From Polytrichum commune (lineage: Eukaryota; Streptophyta; Polytrichopsida; Polytrichales; Polytrichaceae): a DNA stretch of 64,000 nucleotides. Location of the stretch: contig OX485806.1 of the NCBI GenBank assembly GCA_950295325.1, positions 13,146,001 through 13,210,000 of the forward strand. The letters run 5' to 3'. Each line of letters opens with the position of its first letter. Positions within the stretch are counted from its first letter, which is position 1. Position numbers and translations under genes: made by a program. The notes under the pieces are model-generated. The model was not told the DNA's origin. It saw only the letters and a list, made by a program, of their open reading frames with translations, and did no database searches. Positions 20,846 through 34,900 of the stretch are shown in pieces.

Positions 20846-21918
20846 ATATGAGAGCTAGACAACTCTCAGTTGAAGATGAATGGATAGGAGTAAGACAACT
20901 CCAGATTGACAACATGTGCACTGGAGTTAGACAGCTCCGCATTTAGGGCCAAGTTCCATGTACCGGTCCGGTCCGTTCTTTTGGATGGGTGAGAAACGGG
21001 TGACATCATCCAAAAAATGGGTGATGTCACCCGTTTTTTGGAAGGGTACTTCTATGTGGGGTGCCGGTTTATTGGGATTTCCTACTTTCTAACTAAATTT
21101 GGTGATACGTAAGACATGACACTTTATGAAGGTGACCGGCAATGGAGGTCATCCTCATTGAACTTTTCATATTTGATTTGCACATCAATTTCCATACCCC
21201 TAATTGATAATTTAAATATCAATATAACTACTACATAAAATGAAATAATTATGTGTTTATTTTAAGGGAATTTAACTGTAACACCTAAATGATACCAAAA
21301 TAATAATTTAAATAATAATACTTATATAAAGAATAATACTTATATTTATATTTATACCCTATGTGACCAGCCGATCCGGTCACCATAGCTCTCTAACCGG
21401 CACATGTCCTTCACGTTACCGTTAGGACCGCCGGTCCTTTGGCACCCGTTCTTCCACAACACAAAACGTGGGACACCCATCCATGGGGGGTACCGGTCCT
21501 TGGGTGAGAAGGATGGGCACATGGCACCACCCTCTTTTCACCGGCCCACCCATTTATTTTTGAAAAAAACGGACCGGACCGGCACATGGAACTTGGCCCT
21601 TAGTGCATTGGAATTAGACTATTCCAATTGAGAACATGTGCACGTGAGTTAGACAACTCTCGATGAGGTGCACGGAGTTAGACCACTCTATATTTGGAAA
21701 GATGAATGTTATTCATTGGAGTTAGACAACTCTCAATGAATAGATAAAGCTAGTTGGAATTAGACAGTTCCAACTAGAAGATTGAATGATTGAATTAGTT
21801 GGAATTAAACAGTTCCAACTAAAAGAATGAATGGGTTAACTAGTTGGAATTAGACAATTCCAACTAGAAGATGGAATGAATAAACTAAGTTGGAGTTGGA
21901 CAATTCCAACTTGAAGAA
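20846..21918 (+). repeat. Degenerate array of small hairpin repeats (gttggaattagacaattcca)
   Basis: At least ten units consist of an 8-10 bp inverted repeat around a tagaca loop, for example agttggaattagacagttcc then aact, or gagttagacaactc. Units are spaced irregularly (about 40-60 bp), with linkers containing acatgtgcac or gatgaatg. The array is split by the Harbinger-type insertion 20946-21599. Function unknown. Confidence 0.8.
20946..21599. mobile_element. Harbinger/Tourist-type element (654 bp)
   Basis: Terminal inverted repeats begin GGGCCAAGTTCCATGT(A/G)CCGG and continue through TCCGGTCCGTT, with one mismatch in about 31 bp. A TTA target duplication flanks it (20943-20945 and 21600-21602), the usual Harbinger target. 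An internal inverted repeat (aaacgggtgacatcatcc ... gggtgatgtcacccgttt) lies near the left end. No transposase frame. Confidence 0.85.
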
Positions 21919-24586
21919 GGCTTGAGAAGAGCCAAAAATAGAACATAGATTCATAGTAGAACTACCAGATAGAGCTATGAATAGAATATCTTTACTTGAT
22001 GTAAAGATAGAAAGTAAAAATAATGCCTTTGGCATAAGAGGAAGCTCGGGGGAGGAGAGAGGGGCTTTTTGATTGTTAGCTCTCTCTCCTATGGTCGGGT
22101 GGTAGAGCTTCTTTGACCAAAACTTAATTGGTCTCGGATTGTACTTAGAGGTCTCACAAAGAAATAAATTTTATTTGTTTCAATTCTTTACTTTGAGATA
22201 TTGTTGTCGTGAAACCAACTGCCAACCGGTGAGAGGTTCGTAACAATATACAACTACAAGAATTAATAAATTGTCATTGTAGAGATATATAGTGTATTTT
22301 TCAACTTTTATGTGAAACTTCCACCTTGTTCTAAGTCTTTCACTTCTAGTTTTGAGTAAGGTATTTAATAAAAAATCTCGAAAATACAAATCTCAAGAGC
22401 TCAATCACTTCCTAAGTCTAAGTTGTGTGCGAGAAACATCAAAAATCCGCATGAAGAGAAGCTCCTTTTTGAATGGATATTGCACCCAAATGACTAAAAA
22501 TTAAAACATGAGATTGGTGTCTATGGAGAGAGCTTGAGAGCATAATGTTGCTTTCTGAGTCCAAGAAAGAAGGGCGCAAACATAAAAAAATGACATGAAG
22601 AGGAACTGCACTTTGATTGGTCACCATGCTCAAACTAAGAGTCAAGAGTTGATCTCGGTGTCTATGGATGGAGTTCAAGAAGGAAAATTCAAAGAGCCTA
22701 TCTTGCATCATGTCCAAGATGCGAGTGGAAAAAACAACCAAAAAGGCCATGGAAAGGATATGAATTTTGAATGCTCACTACACCAAAACGGCTAAGATAC
22801 GCGTCGAGTTAGCTACACATGCATAACTTGTGCACCATTCTCATGTACTCGTTGCTTTTAATTAATAATATTGAATGTCCGGATAGAACCGGTATTTAGA
22901 GTAATGGCGGCCGGTTGGTTTTGTGAAAAGTCCGGTTGAATTGGGAAAGTGGAGGATGTGAACTCGGTGCTTTAATAATATATATATATATAATGGATTT
23001 CAACCGGCAACCATTTTGAGGAGGAGGATTTTTACCCGGATGAATTGTGAAATAGGTGGATTTCATCCGGTTTGATTCATCTAGGGCCGGATATCATTTG
23101 GTTCTATGGTTTAGGTTATGTGTTTGTTGTAGGCTTGTAGCGATTTGGTGAATGATGGATAGGCGAAGCTTTTGCTTCATTATTGCATTTCATTGTTGAT
23201 GGTGATCTTGATGATGTACTAATGTACTAATGGAAGCCATAGCTTTATGGAGGAACTCTACAAAGTTTAGATGGTTGTTTTCACATCCACAGAGATACCT
23301 TTGAGGGCAATTTTCTCTTGAAGGTGAAGATGATACTGTTGATTTTGACTCTAACAGTTGATGAATTTCATTTTTGTAAATAATATGGTATGTTAGATTA
23401 CTCTTTTATCATGTTGTGGCCTCAAATCAAATATGAGGTTTTAAGACCTAGGTTGATGGGTTATTTTAGGCTCAACTCGTGCTATGGATAAATTGTTGAT
23501 CATTGTTGTTGGATGTTGATATCATTACATAGTATTGTTGTATGTTGATATGTTCTTTGGACTTTGTTGTTGAATGATGTGTGTTGTTTGTAGATATAAT
23601 TTTGCTACATTGGAAAATTGGCTTACTTATCAATGCCCAACATTTTGGGTGGTTGTCATTACAATGAAGAGGAAATTAGCCGGTACTTGAAAAGAAATAT
23701 AGGATAATACTCTCCAAAAGTCAACATCCAACAAGTATGGAGGGAACACCACATCATACGTTATCATGACTGCCCATGAGGCCTTGAAGAATCCCCACAT
23801 GTTGCCATAATGAGCACCTCTAAACCCTAATGATGTCAAAATAAAGTGAAACTTTATAAAGTAGTTGGCCACGTGCTCTCATCACTGTAGGCAGTGAGTG
23901 GTCCGACATTATATATATATACCAAAGTATTTTTGAAATATAGGCATATTGTGTCAAATCTACTCTTATTTACCTAATATAATTGCCAAAATATAGAAAA
24001 AATCATTCTACACAAGATTGTGTACATCACTATGTGTAATTAGGTTGCCTCACACTAATTTCTTGGCATTCCTCACTACTTTGAGTATTTGCTATCAAAG
24101 TTTCACAATGTATTAATTTTGGTAATGTGTTTAAACAATACTAAAAATAGTGTAGAATGTCGATAAATTAGTTTGGGTAAATCCAATTGCACACATTGGT
24201 GTAGATAAGGGGTTATCTTGTGTTCAAGTTCATCCTTACTCATCGCAAAGAATATGCATTGACACGAAATTGTAGTACTATGTGGAACTTGGTCTACATC
24301 CTCGACACATTCTTGGACCTCAATCCCACATAGAATTTATATGAATAGTGTAAAACTAAGAAAACCTAGGAAATCAAACAGAGTTCGTACCACCTCCAAA
24401 CACAATATTTATTGATTTTAAAGTCCTTGTGCAAAAGATATGAAAAAAAGATCATGTTGTTTTTTCAAGAATTGTAGGAGGTTTGAATATGAAAATGTAT
24501 TATGAGCATATTTTTAAAGTTTGATTGTGAAAAGATGGAAATTGTTTTGGAGTTGTGTTCAACTTAGAAAATCAAGACAATCAAGC
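21919..24586. other. Intergenic with one dispersed unknown repeat
   Basis: No gene recognised. The part at 22430-22800 (gtctatggatggagttcaag, then tgaattttgaatgctcacta) is related to 58470-58660, so it belongs to an unidentified dispersed repeat and is itself partly duplicated internally (22450-22550 against 22590-22690). A TA-dinucleotide run lies at 22977-22992. Confidence 0.45.
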
Positions 24587-26960
24587 TGTGAGCCCAAAAT
24601 TGATGCCCACATTGGTTGTTAACACTTGTAAAACATTACAAGTGGTGTTTTGGTGATTTATGATTATTCACAAAAATATAAAAAGAATGAAACTTGAAGA
24701 AAACTTAGTTTGAAGCATTAGGCTTTTGTGGAGTGGATTTAAGTAGGAGAAGGACAAACGTTGGTAAAGTGTGGTAGGTAGAAAGCCAAGGTTAGTTAAA
24801 TGTTTGAATTAAGATCCTTGTTGATCATTTGAGGGAGGACGACTTAGGAAATAGGATAAGAACCTACAAAGTAGGAGGAAATCTCGAGGGCTTATCGTGA
24901 GCCTTGAGGGTGCTCACCCCCTCAAACTCACTATATAACCCCTCATTCTTCCCTCACTCATCCTCTCTTTCCTTTGTGCTTTTTGGCACTCCACGTGTTA
25001 TAAGTGTGGGTGCGTGAGAAGCAAGATAGGAGCACGTGTGTGTGCATGGATGTAAGGTTAGGAGCCAAGGCTAGTTGGCCTTGAAGAGGGCTTGACCTCT
25101 TGTTAGTAATAGTTGGGCGTGAATGATTTAAAGTTCAATTTATGGCTTTGTTTGAATACTTGGATTTACATTGATTAGCCTTATACTTATGCGGATGTGC
25201 AAAGTTTCTTATTGGAGCATTTAGTTTTGTTGGACTTCATATGAATTTTTGAGAGCCAAAAAACCGAGACTATGTCCAAACTTCCAAAAACTAGTGAAAA
25301 AATGTAGGTTCAAAGGGAACAGCATAGAATTGTGACCATATACTTTGTGGCAGTAGAAATATTATTGTATATTCATGTAGAGGACTTCATTACCTATCCA
25401 TGGATACCAAGAACTCATTTTTTGGACTTCATATGAATTTTTGAGAGCCAAAAAACCGAGACTATGTCCAAACTTCGAGATTAAGGAGTGTAAGAAGACA
25501 TAGTATAGACTTGGCTAAGTTGCGTATATTCCAATGATAGATTGGAATCATACATTGTGTTACAAAGAGAGAAATCTCTACATGTCATTATAAACTTCTC
25601 TATTCGGGCTAGGACGAAATTGAAGGGTGGAGGCTTTTTGGTGACACAAGCATAGCATCACCTTCAACAAAAGTTAAAGATCTGTGGATGTTAAGCAAAA
25701 GACATGAACAAATTTCACCAAGCTATTCCAAGAGGTGTAGGAGGTTTGAAGAAGAACAATATATTACAAATATACTATGGGAGCTTGATTGTGCAAATAT
25801 AAAGACTTTTTTTGAGAGTCATAAGAAAGTTGCTAAGCAGACAATATGAACAAATTTAAGAAAGCTAGTCAAAGAGGTTGAGGAAGTTTAAAGAATATAT
25901 TTCTTTTAACATATTTCCATAGCTTGATTGTGCAAAATAAATCAATACATCAATCAATCAATCAAAATATTGGAGTTGTGTGTCATTACGAAATGTTAGA
26001 GTATCGAACATAATTTCACCTCCAAAATGAATTTCAAGTTTTGAAGCAATTTGCCACAAATTATGCACAAATATATACAAGAACACTACTTGGGCTTCAT
26101 GTCAAGTTTACATATCCCACATGGATTGTAAACACTACTCCACACTAATCTCACTTTGTATAAATGAGAGGGTTTTCCTCCCAAATCCTAGAATTGAATC
26201 AATGTGTATTGTGTAGACATGTCACCTATTGATTAAATATTGGTGGACAATATTAATGGGAACTTTGCTTGTTGTTGGTGACTAGTACCAATACATGTCT
26301 AATACCATTGACTGGGTTGGCTAGTCATTCACTGGTATCAGCTACTTACTATTTCTAGCTTTTGGGTAAACAACTTGTGATGCCATCATACAATGGAGGA
26401 CTATCGTAGTACCTTTACCACGTTAGCTATGTATAGGTGAATAATGTTTATAATTTCTATTGTAGCTTAGTAATTCCAAAATTTGAGGAAAATTTGTTTT
26501 TGTATTAATTTTATAAAAAAATTCTGAAATATTTTATTTTTTAAAATTGTTTAATTAATGCTGAAGTGATAAAGGTACTGCGGTAATTGGCGTATCTAAG
26601 ATGGCAACCCCTTAGTTGCATGATTTAAGCTAAACACTATCAAGTGACAACTACCAAAGTATAGTGTACTAAAGGACCTTGAGACAAGAAATCTCTCTCT
26701 CTCATATCCAAGGTTATTGATAAGAGCTATAGTATGACCAATGATCGGGAATATTTTTGGGCATAATCAGTCGAGATCCTAATGTTTCCAAGTCCAACCG
26801 GTTACATGTTGACATCCTCCAGGTTTCCTTTATTAAATTGGGGTATTCTATAAATCCCTCTAAAATGATCGGTAATTTTCCTTAGTCTTGAACTTCAACC
26901 GGTTCTTTCTCAAACACAACCGGTTCATCTGTAACTAACTGCCGGTTCTCCCCGATCATT
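24587..26960 (+). mobile_element. Broken LTR related to the 7147-9425 LTR
   Basis: It begins TGTGAGCCCAAAATTGATGC and follows the LTR family through a TATA box (ctatataacc at 24931-24940) and a CT-rich start region to about 25231. LTR similarity returns at about 26745-26960 (gggcataatcag, aagtccaaccggttacatg, taactgccggttctccccga). The 1.5 kb between is unrelated or too diverged, and no CTCACA end or target duplication was found. Likely an old, truncated copy. Confidence 0.65.
25229..25481 (+). repeat. 54-bp direct repeat, about 198 bp apart
   Basis: The segment beginning ttggacttcatatgaatttt and ending actatgtccaaacttc is present identically at 25229 and 25427. It lies in the unexplained middle of the broken LTR and may mark a small insertion or a local duplication. 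Confidence 0.85.
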
Positions 26961-27146
26961 GGCTATGATCCTTGCTGAATAGTAGTAGCATTCATGAGAT
27001 GTAGGTGTCATCTTGTCGTTTATTAACCCATTAATTGCAGGAAAGGAAATCCCCTTAGATCTATATATGGAACTAGTGTGGTGAGGTCACACATGTATGT
27101 GAGTATGTCTGAGGTTACAGATGATGTCTAGGGAGTAGATAGTTAA

Positions 27147-27737
27147 CCCCTAAAGGACCGTAAGGCCCCCAGGGGGCTTTTGATTGTAGAAAAATGCAAA
27201 TTGGATGAGATTGTTCCAAAGAAGTCCAAATTTGCGGGGAGAGGACCCTGGCTGTTTTTGCGAGATGGATCCAATGGTCTTTTCCGATCAGAAAATGATG
27301 AAGGATTGGATTTTTGGCGAATTCTTTGAGTTTTCAGTTTTTGGGCCCAATCTCATTGCTCGGAGACTTCAGAGTCCCATATCTTTTTTTCCACAACTCA
27401 GAATTTGACGAAACAAATTCCACATGAGGGTCATAATGTTCTTTACATGTGGTAAAAATTTCAGATGTTTTGGAGCACTTCTAAGCAATCTGATTCCAAC
27501 ATAAGTACGAAGTACCCCCTGCCCGAACAATTTCCATCAATCTTCTCAACGGTGGCAATTTCTCAAAAATTGTGCGATCTTGTCGATCTTTTTTTCATAA
27601 ACAAGCTATGTAAGTCTTCTTTAGTTTCAACGGTGCCGATCGTGAAAATTACCCCACACTAATAAGAAATTGAGCTTGCTACAAGAGCTAATCAAGAAAA
27701 CATGACCTAAGCTAAAACACCCCCGGTCCTTTAGGGG
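27147..27737. mobile_element. piggyBac-like MITE with TTAA target
   Basis: Perfect inverted ends CCCCTAAAGGACCG...CGGTCCTTTAGGGG are flanked by TTAA on both sides (27143-27146 and 27738-27741). TTAA targets with CCC-starting ends are the hallmark of piggyBac. No transposase; open frames of 65-67 codons inside show no motif. A ggcccccagggggc hairpin lies next to the left end. 591 bp long. Confidence 0.75.
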
Positions 27738-27843
27738 TTAACTTCGTGGTTAAGCTCTTCCAAAGGGGCAGAGGTCAATGGATTTTTCTAAGCCCCGGCA
27801 CAATGACCAACTGGTAGGACTAAAACATATTAAGCACCACTAA

Positions 27844-28928
27844 GGGCCGATTTACACTATGGACCATGAAGTCGGACCATGGACAATGGCATGAGTTCAT
27901 GGTCCGACTTCATAAAAAAATAGTTTTGAGAGCCTTGGGCCCCTCACTAAGTGTAAACCGAATGTGGACGAAGAAGATGACCACGCACCAAAAAGTGAAG
28001 GTGCTGAATTTTTTTTAATACATGCCCAAAAAGGGCAATTATGTAAAAACATCAAGTTTGATCATTCTCTTGTCTTCTCTTGGGCTTCACTTGTCTTCAC
28101 TTCTTGTTAAATTTGTCGAAGATGTGGCTTGCAAATCTTCTCACAACAATTTTTACAAAAGAAAAATGAGCAATTTAATTTGTACATGTTCAATGTACCT
28201 TGTGTTGTCACTACACTAAATAGGATATTTAGTGTTTGATTATATATAATGTTGTTACTAGCCTACCTTGCTCAACACTAATTTTCAATTCTTTGATTAT
28301 TAGTGTTAGAAGATTTCCCATTGCACTTCTTTTGACCACCCTAATCTACAGTCACTAAACCGCTATAGATTTTTATTTTTTTGTTTTGCTGTATTTTTTA
28401 AACATTTTAGGGTGTGTAATATACCGTTGGAAAGGAATTTTCAAGACCTTTCCAACGGTATATTACAAACCCCCAAATTCCAAACATTGCAGTTGGTAGA
28501 CCAAAAAAACAACTTTGCATTTGAATTCTTGAGTTCTAGATGTCTTGTGTTGTTTGGTGAAACACATGTGAGCCAGTTTAAGGGGTAGGGCAAGGTAGTG
28601 CTGGTATGTCTCATGGGCTATGATATAATTTAGGCACTTAAAAGGTAGATTCTTTTAAAAATTTCTTGAAATGGCTTTTCTTTGACATGGGCCCTTGCCT
28701 TTTCCTACCAGACCACCTCTCTTGCCTCTCTCACCGCAAAACCCGTTGGACCATGTCAGTGCATTCATTATGCCTTAAAAAACATATTTTGGGGACCTCG
28801 ACCTCCATGGTCCCTGTGCCATTTTTTCCTTAGTGTAAATCGAAGTTGTCCCGAGACAACTTCAACATGCAATGAGTTGCCTTGCACAACCCTGGTCCAA
28901 CTTCATGGTCCATAGTGTAAACTGGCCC
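27844..28928. mobile_element. Harbinger-type element (1,085 bp)
   Basis: The ends are GGGCCGATTTACACTATGGA and, inverted, GGGCCAGTTTACACTATGGA, each followed by ccatgaagt(c/t)ggacca. They are flanked by TAA (27841-27843 and 28929-28931), the Harbinger target. The TTTACACTATGG end is related to that of the 19117-19682 element, so both belong to one superfamily branch. A subterminal inverted repeat (atgaagtcggaccatgg ... catggtccgacttcat) sits at the left end. No transposase recognised. Confidence 0.82.
28415..28467. repeat. Perfect 21-bp stem, 11-nt loop hairpin
   Basis: The arms TGTAATATACCGTTGGAAAG+G (28415-28435) and its exact reverse complement (28447-28467) flank aattttcaaga. It lies inside the Harbinger-type element, away from its ends. 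Its size and perfection resemble a MITE-derived small-RNA precursor, but no evidence of processing can be seen here. Confidence 0.85.
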
Positions 28929-28931
28929 TAA

Positions 28932-31900
28932 GTCTAAGATGCTCTTTTCACTTAAAACATTTCCGCCCCATCAAATTTGCAACATATAAAACTCCTACAC
29001 CCTTATGAAAAAACCAACTATCAAAATATCATAATCTTTGGCCAAATGCAATCTTAGCTTCAACTTTCTATGCATAGTATAAAGAGCCTTCCCTACGGGA
29101 CTCACAAATTGAAGTGCTCGTGTGAAGTGAATGTGTGGAGCATATGGAGGACCTACTATCCTTTAAACCAAAGTAACCCATTCTAAGATCCCTTCATGTT
29201 GATGATTAGTTTACAATGTGTTGTCATGTCCTTAAGGTAGGATGGAAGTCTTGGATGAATTGACACCCTCACTCCTATAAAGCAGATGAAGTGAAGGCCA
29301 AGTGAATTCCAATTTCTTAAGCATATGAATGCAGGTGCCACCCCGATCTGCCACAGTATTCCAACTGACTGACCACCTTGGTAAATAAAAATCCCAATCT
29401 CATGTGCGAAACTTGCTTCAAATGTCTACTTTTGATAGGTTGGCCTTCACCCTGAACTTCCCAAGCCCATGAAAGGGTTCTCTTGAGTGCATTTCACTGA
29501 ATGTTGGTTTTTGTGGAATTTTCATGGACAAGTTTGAGATCAAAATAGGATTTGACTATAGGATCTTGAAACATGAGAGATGAGTTATAACGAAGGGAAA
29601 AAAATTGGGCACAAATAACCCTTGGGATCTTTAGATTATAACAATTGAAGGAAGTGATGCACAAGAAAATCCCTTGTTTTATTCACTGAAAAATACCTTT
29701 GACCAATGAAATTCATATGTAAAATGAGTGGGAGGCTTGTGTAATCCATTGGATAGGAACAACTCAATAATTGAGCATTTCCACAAATTCTCGTGTCAAA
29801 ATATGCAAAACACAATAGGTTGGCCACCTTGCATTTGGAATATGTAAATTGTCCCATATTTCTAACCACATACATGCAAAACATTTCTTCAAATTTTGAG
29901 AGTGTCCAAATGTTAAACTAAACGGTCGATGTGAGAACAAAGGCCATTTGTACATGAACATCAATAAATATTTCACTTTGATCAAAATACACATCTTTGA
30001 TGTTTTTGCAAAGTCTGCATTGAAGTGGCAACTATTGGTTGGAGTCAAGACCCTCACATGAGCTCCCAACACAACAAAAACATGACCACTTCTCACTTTA
30101 ACACGTTTTAATCATCTACAAATTGCATAGCTCCTAAGTCTATGCGTAAATATCCATGTTAACTTGATATTTATAGTTATTTTGATTGTGGATGAATGAG
30201 TTGGGTGAGGTTAGTGTAGGGAAGAAATCATCCATTGACCAAAAATTGATTGCTTGGGAAGTTAGGGGCTAAGGGGGCTTGGGGTAGATTAGCCCACTCA
30301 ACTTGATTTTTGGTTTGAGGGTCTCATCAGGTGAGACCCTATTTCCTTCAACCTTTCTCTGCATCCAAGCAGTTGTAATCCATTATCTTCTATCATGGTA
30401 AGATACAAGTGAGGGGAAAGAATTGGGTTTCTGAACTCTTTGTTCAAGGACTTAAGGTAGACAAGCCTAGAATGGTTACCTCTTAGCAATTTAGCATATA
30501 TGCAATGCTAGATTAAAGTAAAGATCACACAAGTACATTAACAGTTTCAAGGGGAGGAAAATAAGTACTTTGTAACAATTCTTGAAGCGATCCTTGTAGA
30601 TTTCCTTAAACAATCTCTTTAGAAAAATGTAGGTTGACTTGAACATGTTACATGTACACATTTGTTAAAAACCGATTGAGACTATTGTTTGAATAGGCAT
30701 GTCTATCTTAGTGTCACGGTGTACACTACTAACGAAAATCATTGCAAGACTTAAACCAACTTGAAGATGAAGCAACTCCAAAATTCATTTTGGTGGCAAC
30801 GTTGGAGTCATCTTCCTTTCTTCCTTTCTTCCTTTCTTTTCTTAACCACTAAATTCCTAAGCACCATTCTCCTCAAAATTGGCCTCAAGTCATTGTCTCT
30901 ACGAGAGATAATTTAGGACTGAATTTGTAGGTGTTTTTGAGCACACAACCGTACGGATATGATATCAACCTTTGTATGAGCTATCCAAAAAATATCAACC
31001 AACCACACAACAATGTGAACGAGAACCTAGTGCATATGTGAAGGTATGATGGGCGGGGTAGATGATAAAAAAACAAACTTTAACCCTAGTGACATCATCA
31101 AATGGATGACTAGATGAGACCCAATGGGGATGAAACTTTTGCATACGATTTCCAACAAAATTGTGAACATGTGAGGCTTGAATTTTTTTTGTTTGCACCA
31201 AATATGATTTTTTGAGAGCCCTTGCAATGTGTAGCACTCCATTTTACATCCAATCTCACATATTATTTCTTTAATATCTACAAAAACTCCAATTACCAAT
31301 CCTAACGATAGATATCTGAAACTTAAAATAAAACTAAATCCTTGCAACTTTTCATAGCTTTCTAAGTACATATGAGTGTTATTTTCCTCTCTGACACATT
31401 TTCTAGTGTATCATGAAGTTTAGTCCAAATCCAATGAAATTTGGGGCGTTGCATGACTTTGAAAATTCCATGAGGTTGAGGTTTAGTCCAAGTCCAATGT
31501 AATTTGGCATTGGATGCACAATGAAATTCATTGATTTTGGTAGAAATTTGAGTTTCATCTAAAAAAGTCAAAGGTCTCATTCAAAACAAAAACCATCAAA
31601 AATTGGTCATTTTGGATCTCTCGGGGTTTTAGGGGTTAAAGTCATTGCATTAGGTTGAAAGGGAGCATATCAACATTATTATGCTTTGTATTAGTCCATT
31701 ATTGATGGTCTAGTGTGTCAATGCTTTGACTCTACTAAGTTCAATGTTCAAAGGGTGAACTTTTGTGTGATGGCCACTATGGTGAAAGAAATTAGATTTG
31801 TCGAAATCATAAAGTTCTGGACAAAATCTTATTACAATTTGTTCACCAAGCACTTCCAAGTGGAGTTGAGGGTCAACATATGAGAGAGTAGATTTGTCAT

Positions 31901-34900
31901 TTTTTTTAATATGCAATTGATATGTGGTCGACAATCCATTTGTCCATTTAGAAAGTGGCATGAACAGATAAATTGAACCTTATATCTTGAAATTTTAAAA
32001 CGAAAATAAGTCCAAAATATTTGAAAACTTATAGGAAATTTTGAATGATCTGAATTTGGCATTCAAGTGTGCTTACTGATATCTTGGCATGAGTATGTTT
32101 ATTGATGTTATGAGGTGTATACCTATGTTACACAATGGTCTACAAGTTGACTAAAGTATACACAAAGGATCAAGAATATCTTCATCTTGCATACTAAAAT
32201 GTGAACACATGACACTTGCCATTAGTATGCTCAATAATATCTTCCTATTGGATACTAAAGTGCACATCTATCATCTCAAGTTTTCCAATGTGCTACACTA
32301 AATGCCCATAAAGTAAATAATTTTCACTTTAAAAAGATGCTTATGTTGATGAACTATAATATCAAATTGGCAATTAGTGGACGTGACACTTTGAGACCTC
32401 GAGGCATTAGTTTTAGGCCCTTTTTAATTAGTGTATGTGACAGTAAATACCATATTCGGTGTAGTGGTTTTGACCAACTTGGCTGGCACGTGGAAACATG
32501 CCCTGATCATCTATAGCAAAAGTTGGTAACTAGAATCTTGTCCAGGAAAGAACCTCGATTTCAAAAGGGGTCGTCTCTAGATCTGTATGTTTTTCTAGAA
32601 TCCTTCATCCACGACGGCAAATCCTAATCCTTTCACCAATGAACACGAGGAGGGGGGAAAGGGGGGGGGGGTGAGAGGGAGATTGATAAATGTATCAGTT
32701 TTAGTCAATGGTACAATTGCACGTTAGGAGACATATAGTAATGAACTCTTCACCAAATCACCTATTTAGTGTGGATTATTGTTCACAATCACATGGTCGG
32801 GGCCACCTGAATAGTCTTAACATAGTTTTCATCACTAGTCTTGAATGCGTGGGCTAATCTAGGCGTTGTCAACACATGTTGATGCCTATGAAACCATTGG
32901 ATTGGGTCATGTCCATGTTAAGATTAGGCACCAAAAAGAGACGTGTTTGGATGATTGTGTGTTCAAAATATAGACACCAATCTAAGCAGGCTAATCAATA
33001 GAATTGGGAGGACCACCCTATATGATCACTGAAAGAGGGAAAAAATAATCTTTACATTGACTTCTTATGACTTTTGCATCTCAACATTGTTTCTGAAACT
33101 TGAAATGAAAGTCTTTGTAGTTTACATTTGCAAGCTGCATGAGACGACTTCCAAACCAGTGATCGCAATTTTTGTGTGGAGTTAACAATACCCATAATAT
33201 CATCACTTGCCTTTTAAAATTATCAAATGCAAGTGATAGGTAGTTTGCGTCAACGCACCTGTATTGTTATGTCTAATTAGTGCAGCCCATGTTAATTTTT
33301 GAGTACTTGCCTTGATTAATATTAATTCGGATGAAAATTGTATTGCCATCGTGAACACTTCATCTATGAATGTTAGGGTTCTTTGTGGTGTGCCATTGGA
33401 CATAAATTAGATTTGAGCACAAATTATAATGTCCATCGTTTCTTTGTTGCCAAACTTAGCAGAGGAGGAGCCAATTTACACCCATTGAAGTAAGAAGGTA
33501 TCTACCATCCTGTTGTAATTTGGTCTTTCAACTCATCTTCATTGTTAGGTTGCCCTTGTGGTTTCGGTCTTTGATAGATACGCACGTCAATTATTGGGTC
33601 GTTTGATGGGATGCTTCAAGTTACTAGAATATGGTCACCAACATTGCTCATCTTTGATTTTCCTACAAACATACATGTTCGATGGAGGACAGTTGCAACA
33701 CACGTTTGTGGTCTTCATCCCAGTCTGCAAACAAAGAAGCCCACACTAATTTCCTCACACTAGAAATTCCGATGGGCGGCTTCCAATTATAATTGGAAAG
33801 TAGTGTGTGTCCGGTAATCAATCGGCAAATAGTGTGGGCCACACTATTTAGACACAACAGTGTAGTTGGGGGTGTGCGCATGGTGGATGAATCATGGACT
33901 CCAATGAGCTTCGGTAGGGCCACACTCATCTTCCACGTGGATGGGACAAAGTGGTAAGGTTGTGATTCCAGCATCCCTGTCAGCAAAGCAGACCGGGCAT
34001 TGGAATTTGGGATGAGCTCCAAGATGGGGATTCAGCCTTGCATGCTTATCGAGTAAAGATTAGCCCGGGTCGGAGCCTTACAGAATCTCCCACGCACTGA
34101 CTTGGTGGCACACATTTAGGTTCATCTGTATGCAAACACAAACGCCTCTGTGTGTAGCTTTCCTCAATGCCTATAATGTAGACCGACAGGACAGCCCAGC
34201 CCAGGCAGCAGAGCTTCGGCCTGGCCTGGACGAAACCGGCTCTAATGGGACCAAGTGAGGTGCTCTAAAGAGGGTCACGTGAACTCCATTAAAGTGATCA
34301 ACTTGATTGAAAACAAATACGATGCTTGATACGCGATTATATTCCACATGCACGGTTCAGGTACCCCTTCAGGAGCCATGGATAAGTTTTTTCGGTAATG
34401 GAGGTGAGGGATCCAAAAATGCCTCCAGAAATAAATGACACACGTGCTCGTGTGGATGGATCGAGAAGCAAAAAATTCTAGCCCACAATATTGTCAATAA
34501 CTACAAACGTCAATTGTTCATAATTATAGAATCGAGGTGCACGGTGTTTTCATATACGTAATTTGTACATGTAGTATCTATGCTTAAGATAACAATAAGT
34601 TTGCATCACTCCCATACATTCTAATCTGTTTGAGTTTCTTTCAAATCTAGTAAATATATTCAAAGTAAAGGTTTTTCTTAAGATGTTTCCCAATTGGCTC
34701 ACAATCAGATGCATTTATTTAAAATCTGAAAGTTATTACACACGGAATTTCACAAATTTATGAGTTCCATGTTGATACATATAGATTGATTAAACTATGT
34801 TGCATCTTACGATACATGCTCTCACACCAAGGCATTACTTTTGCTTTCCTTCAAGAAAAATATGCCTCATGTAACAAGTCATTAATGCCACAGATAGGAC

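Noticed and set aside
31610-31640. Second piggyBac-type end (ttttaggggttaa)
   Set aside because: No matching inverted end nearby; probably chance similarity.
33663-34022. 119-codon minus-strand frame as a host gene
   Set aside because: No recognisable motif, no splice support, and ordinary composition for a chance frame.
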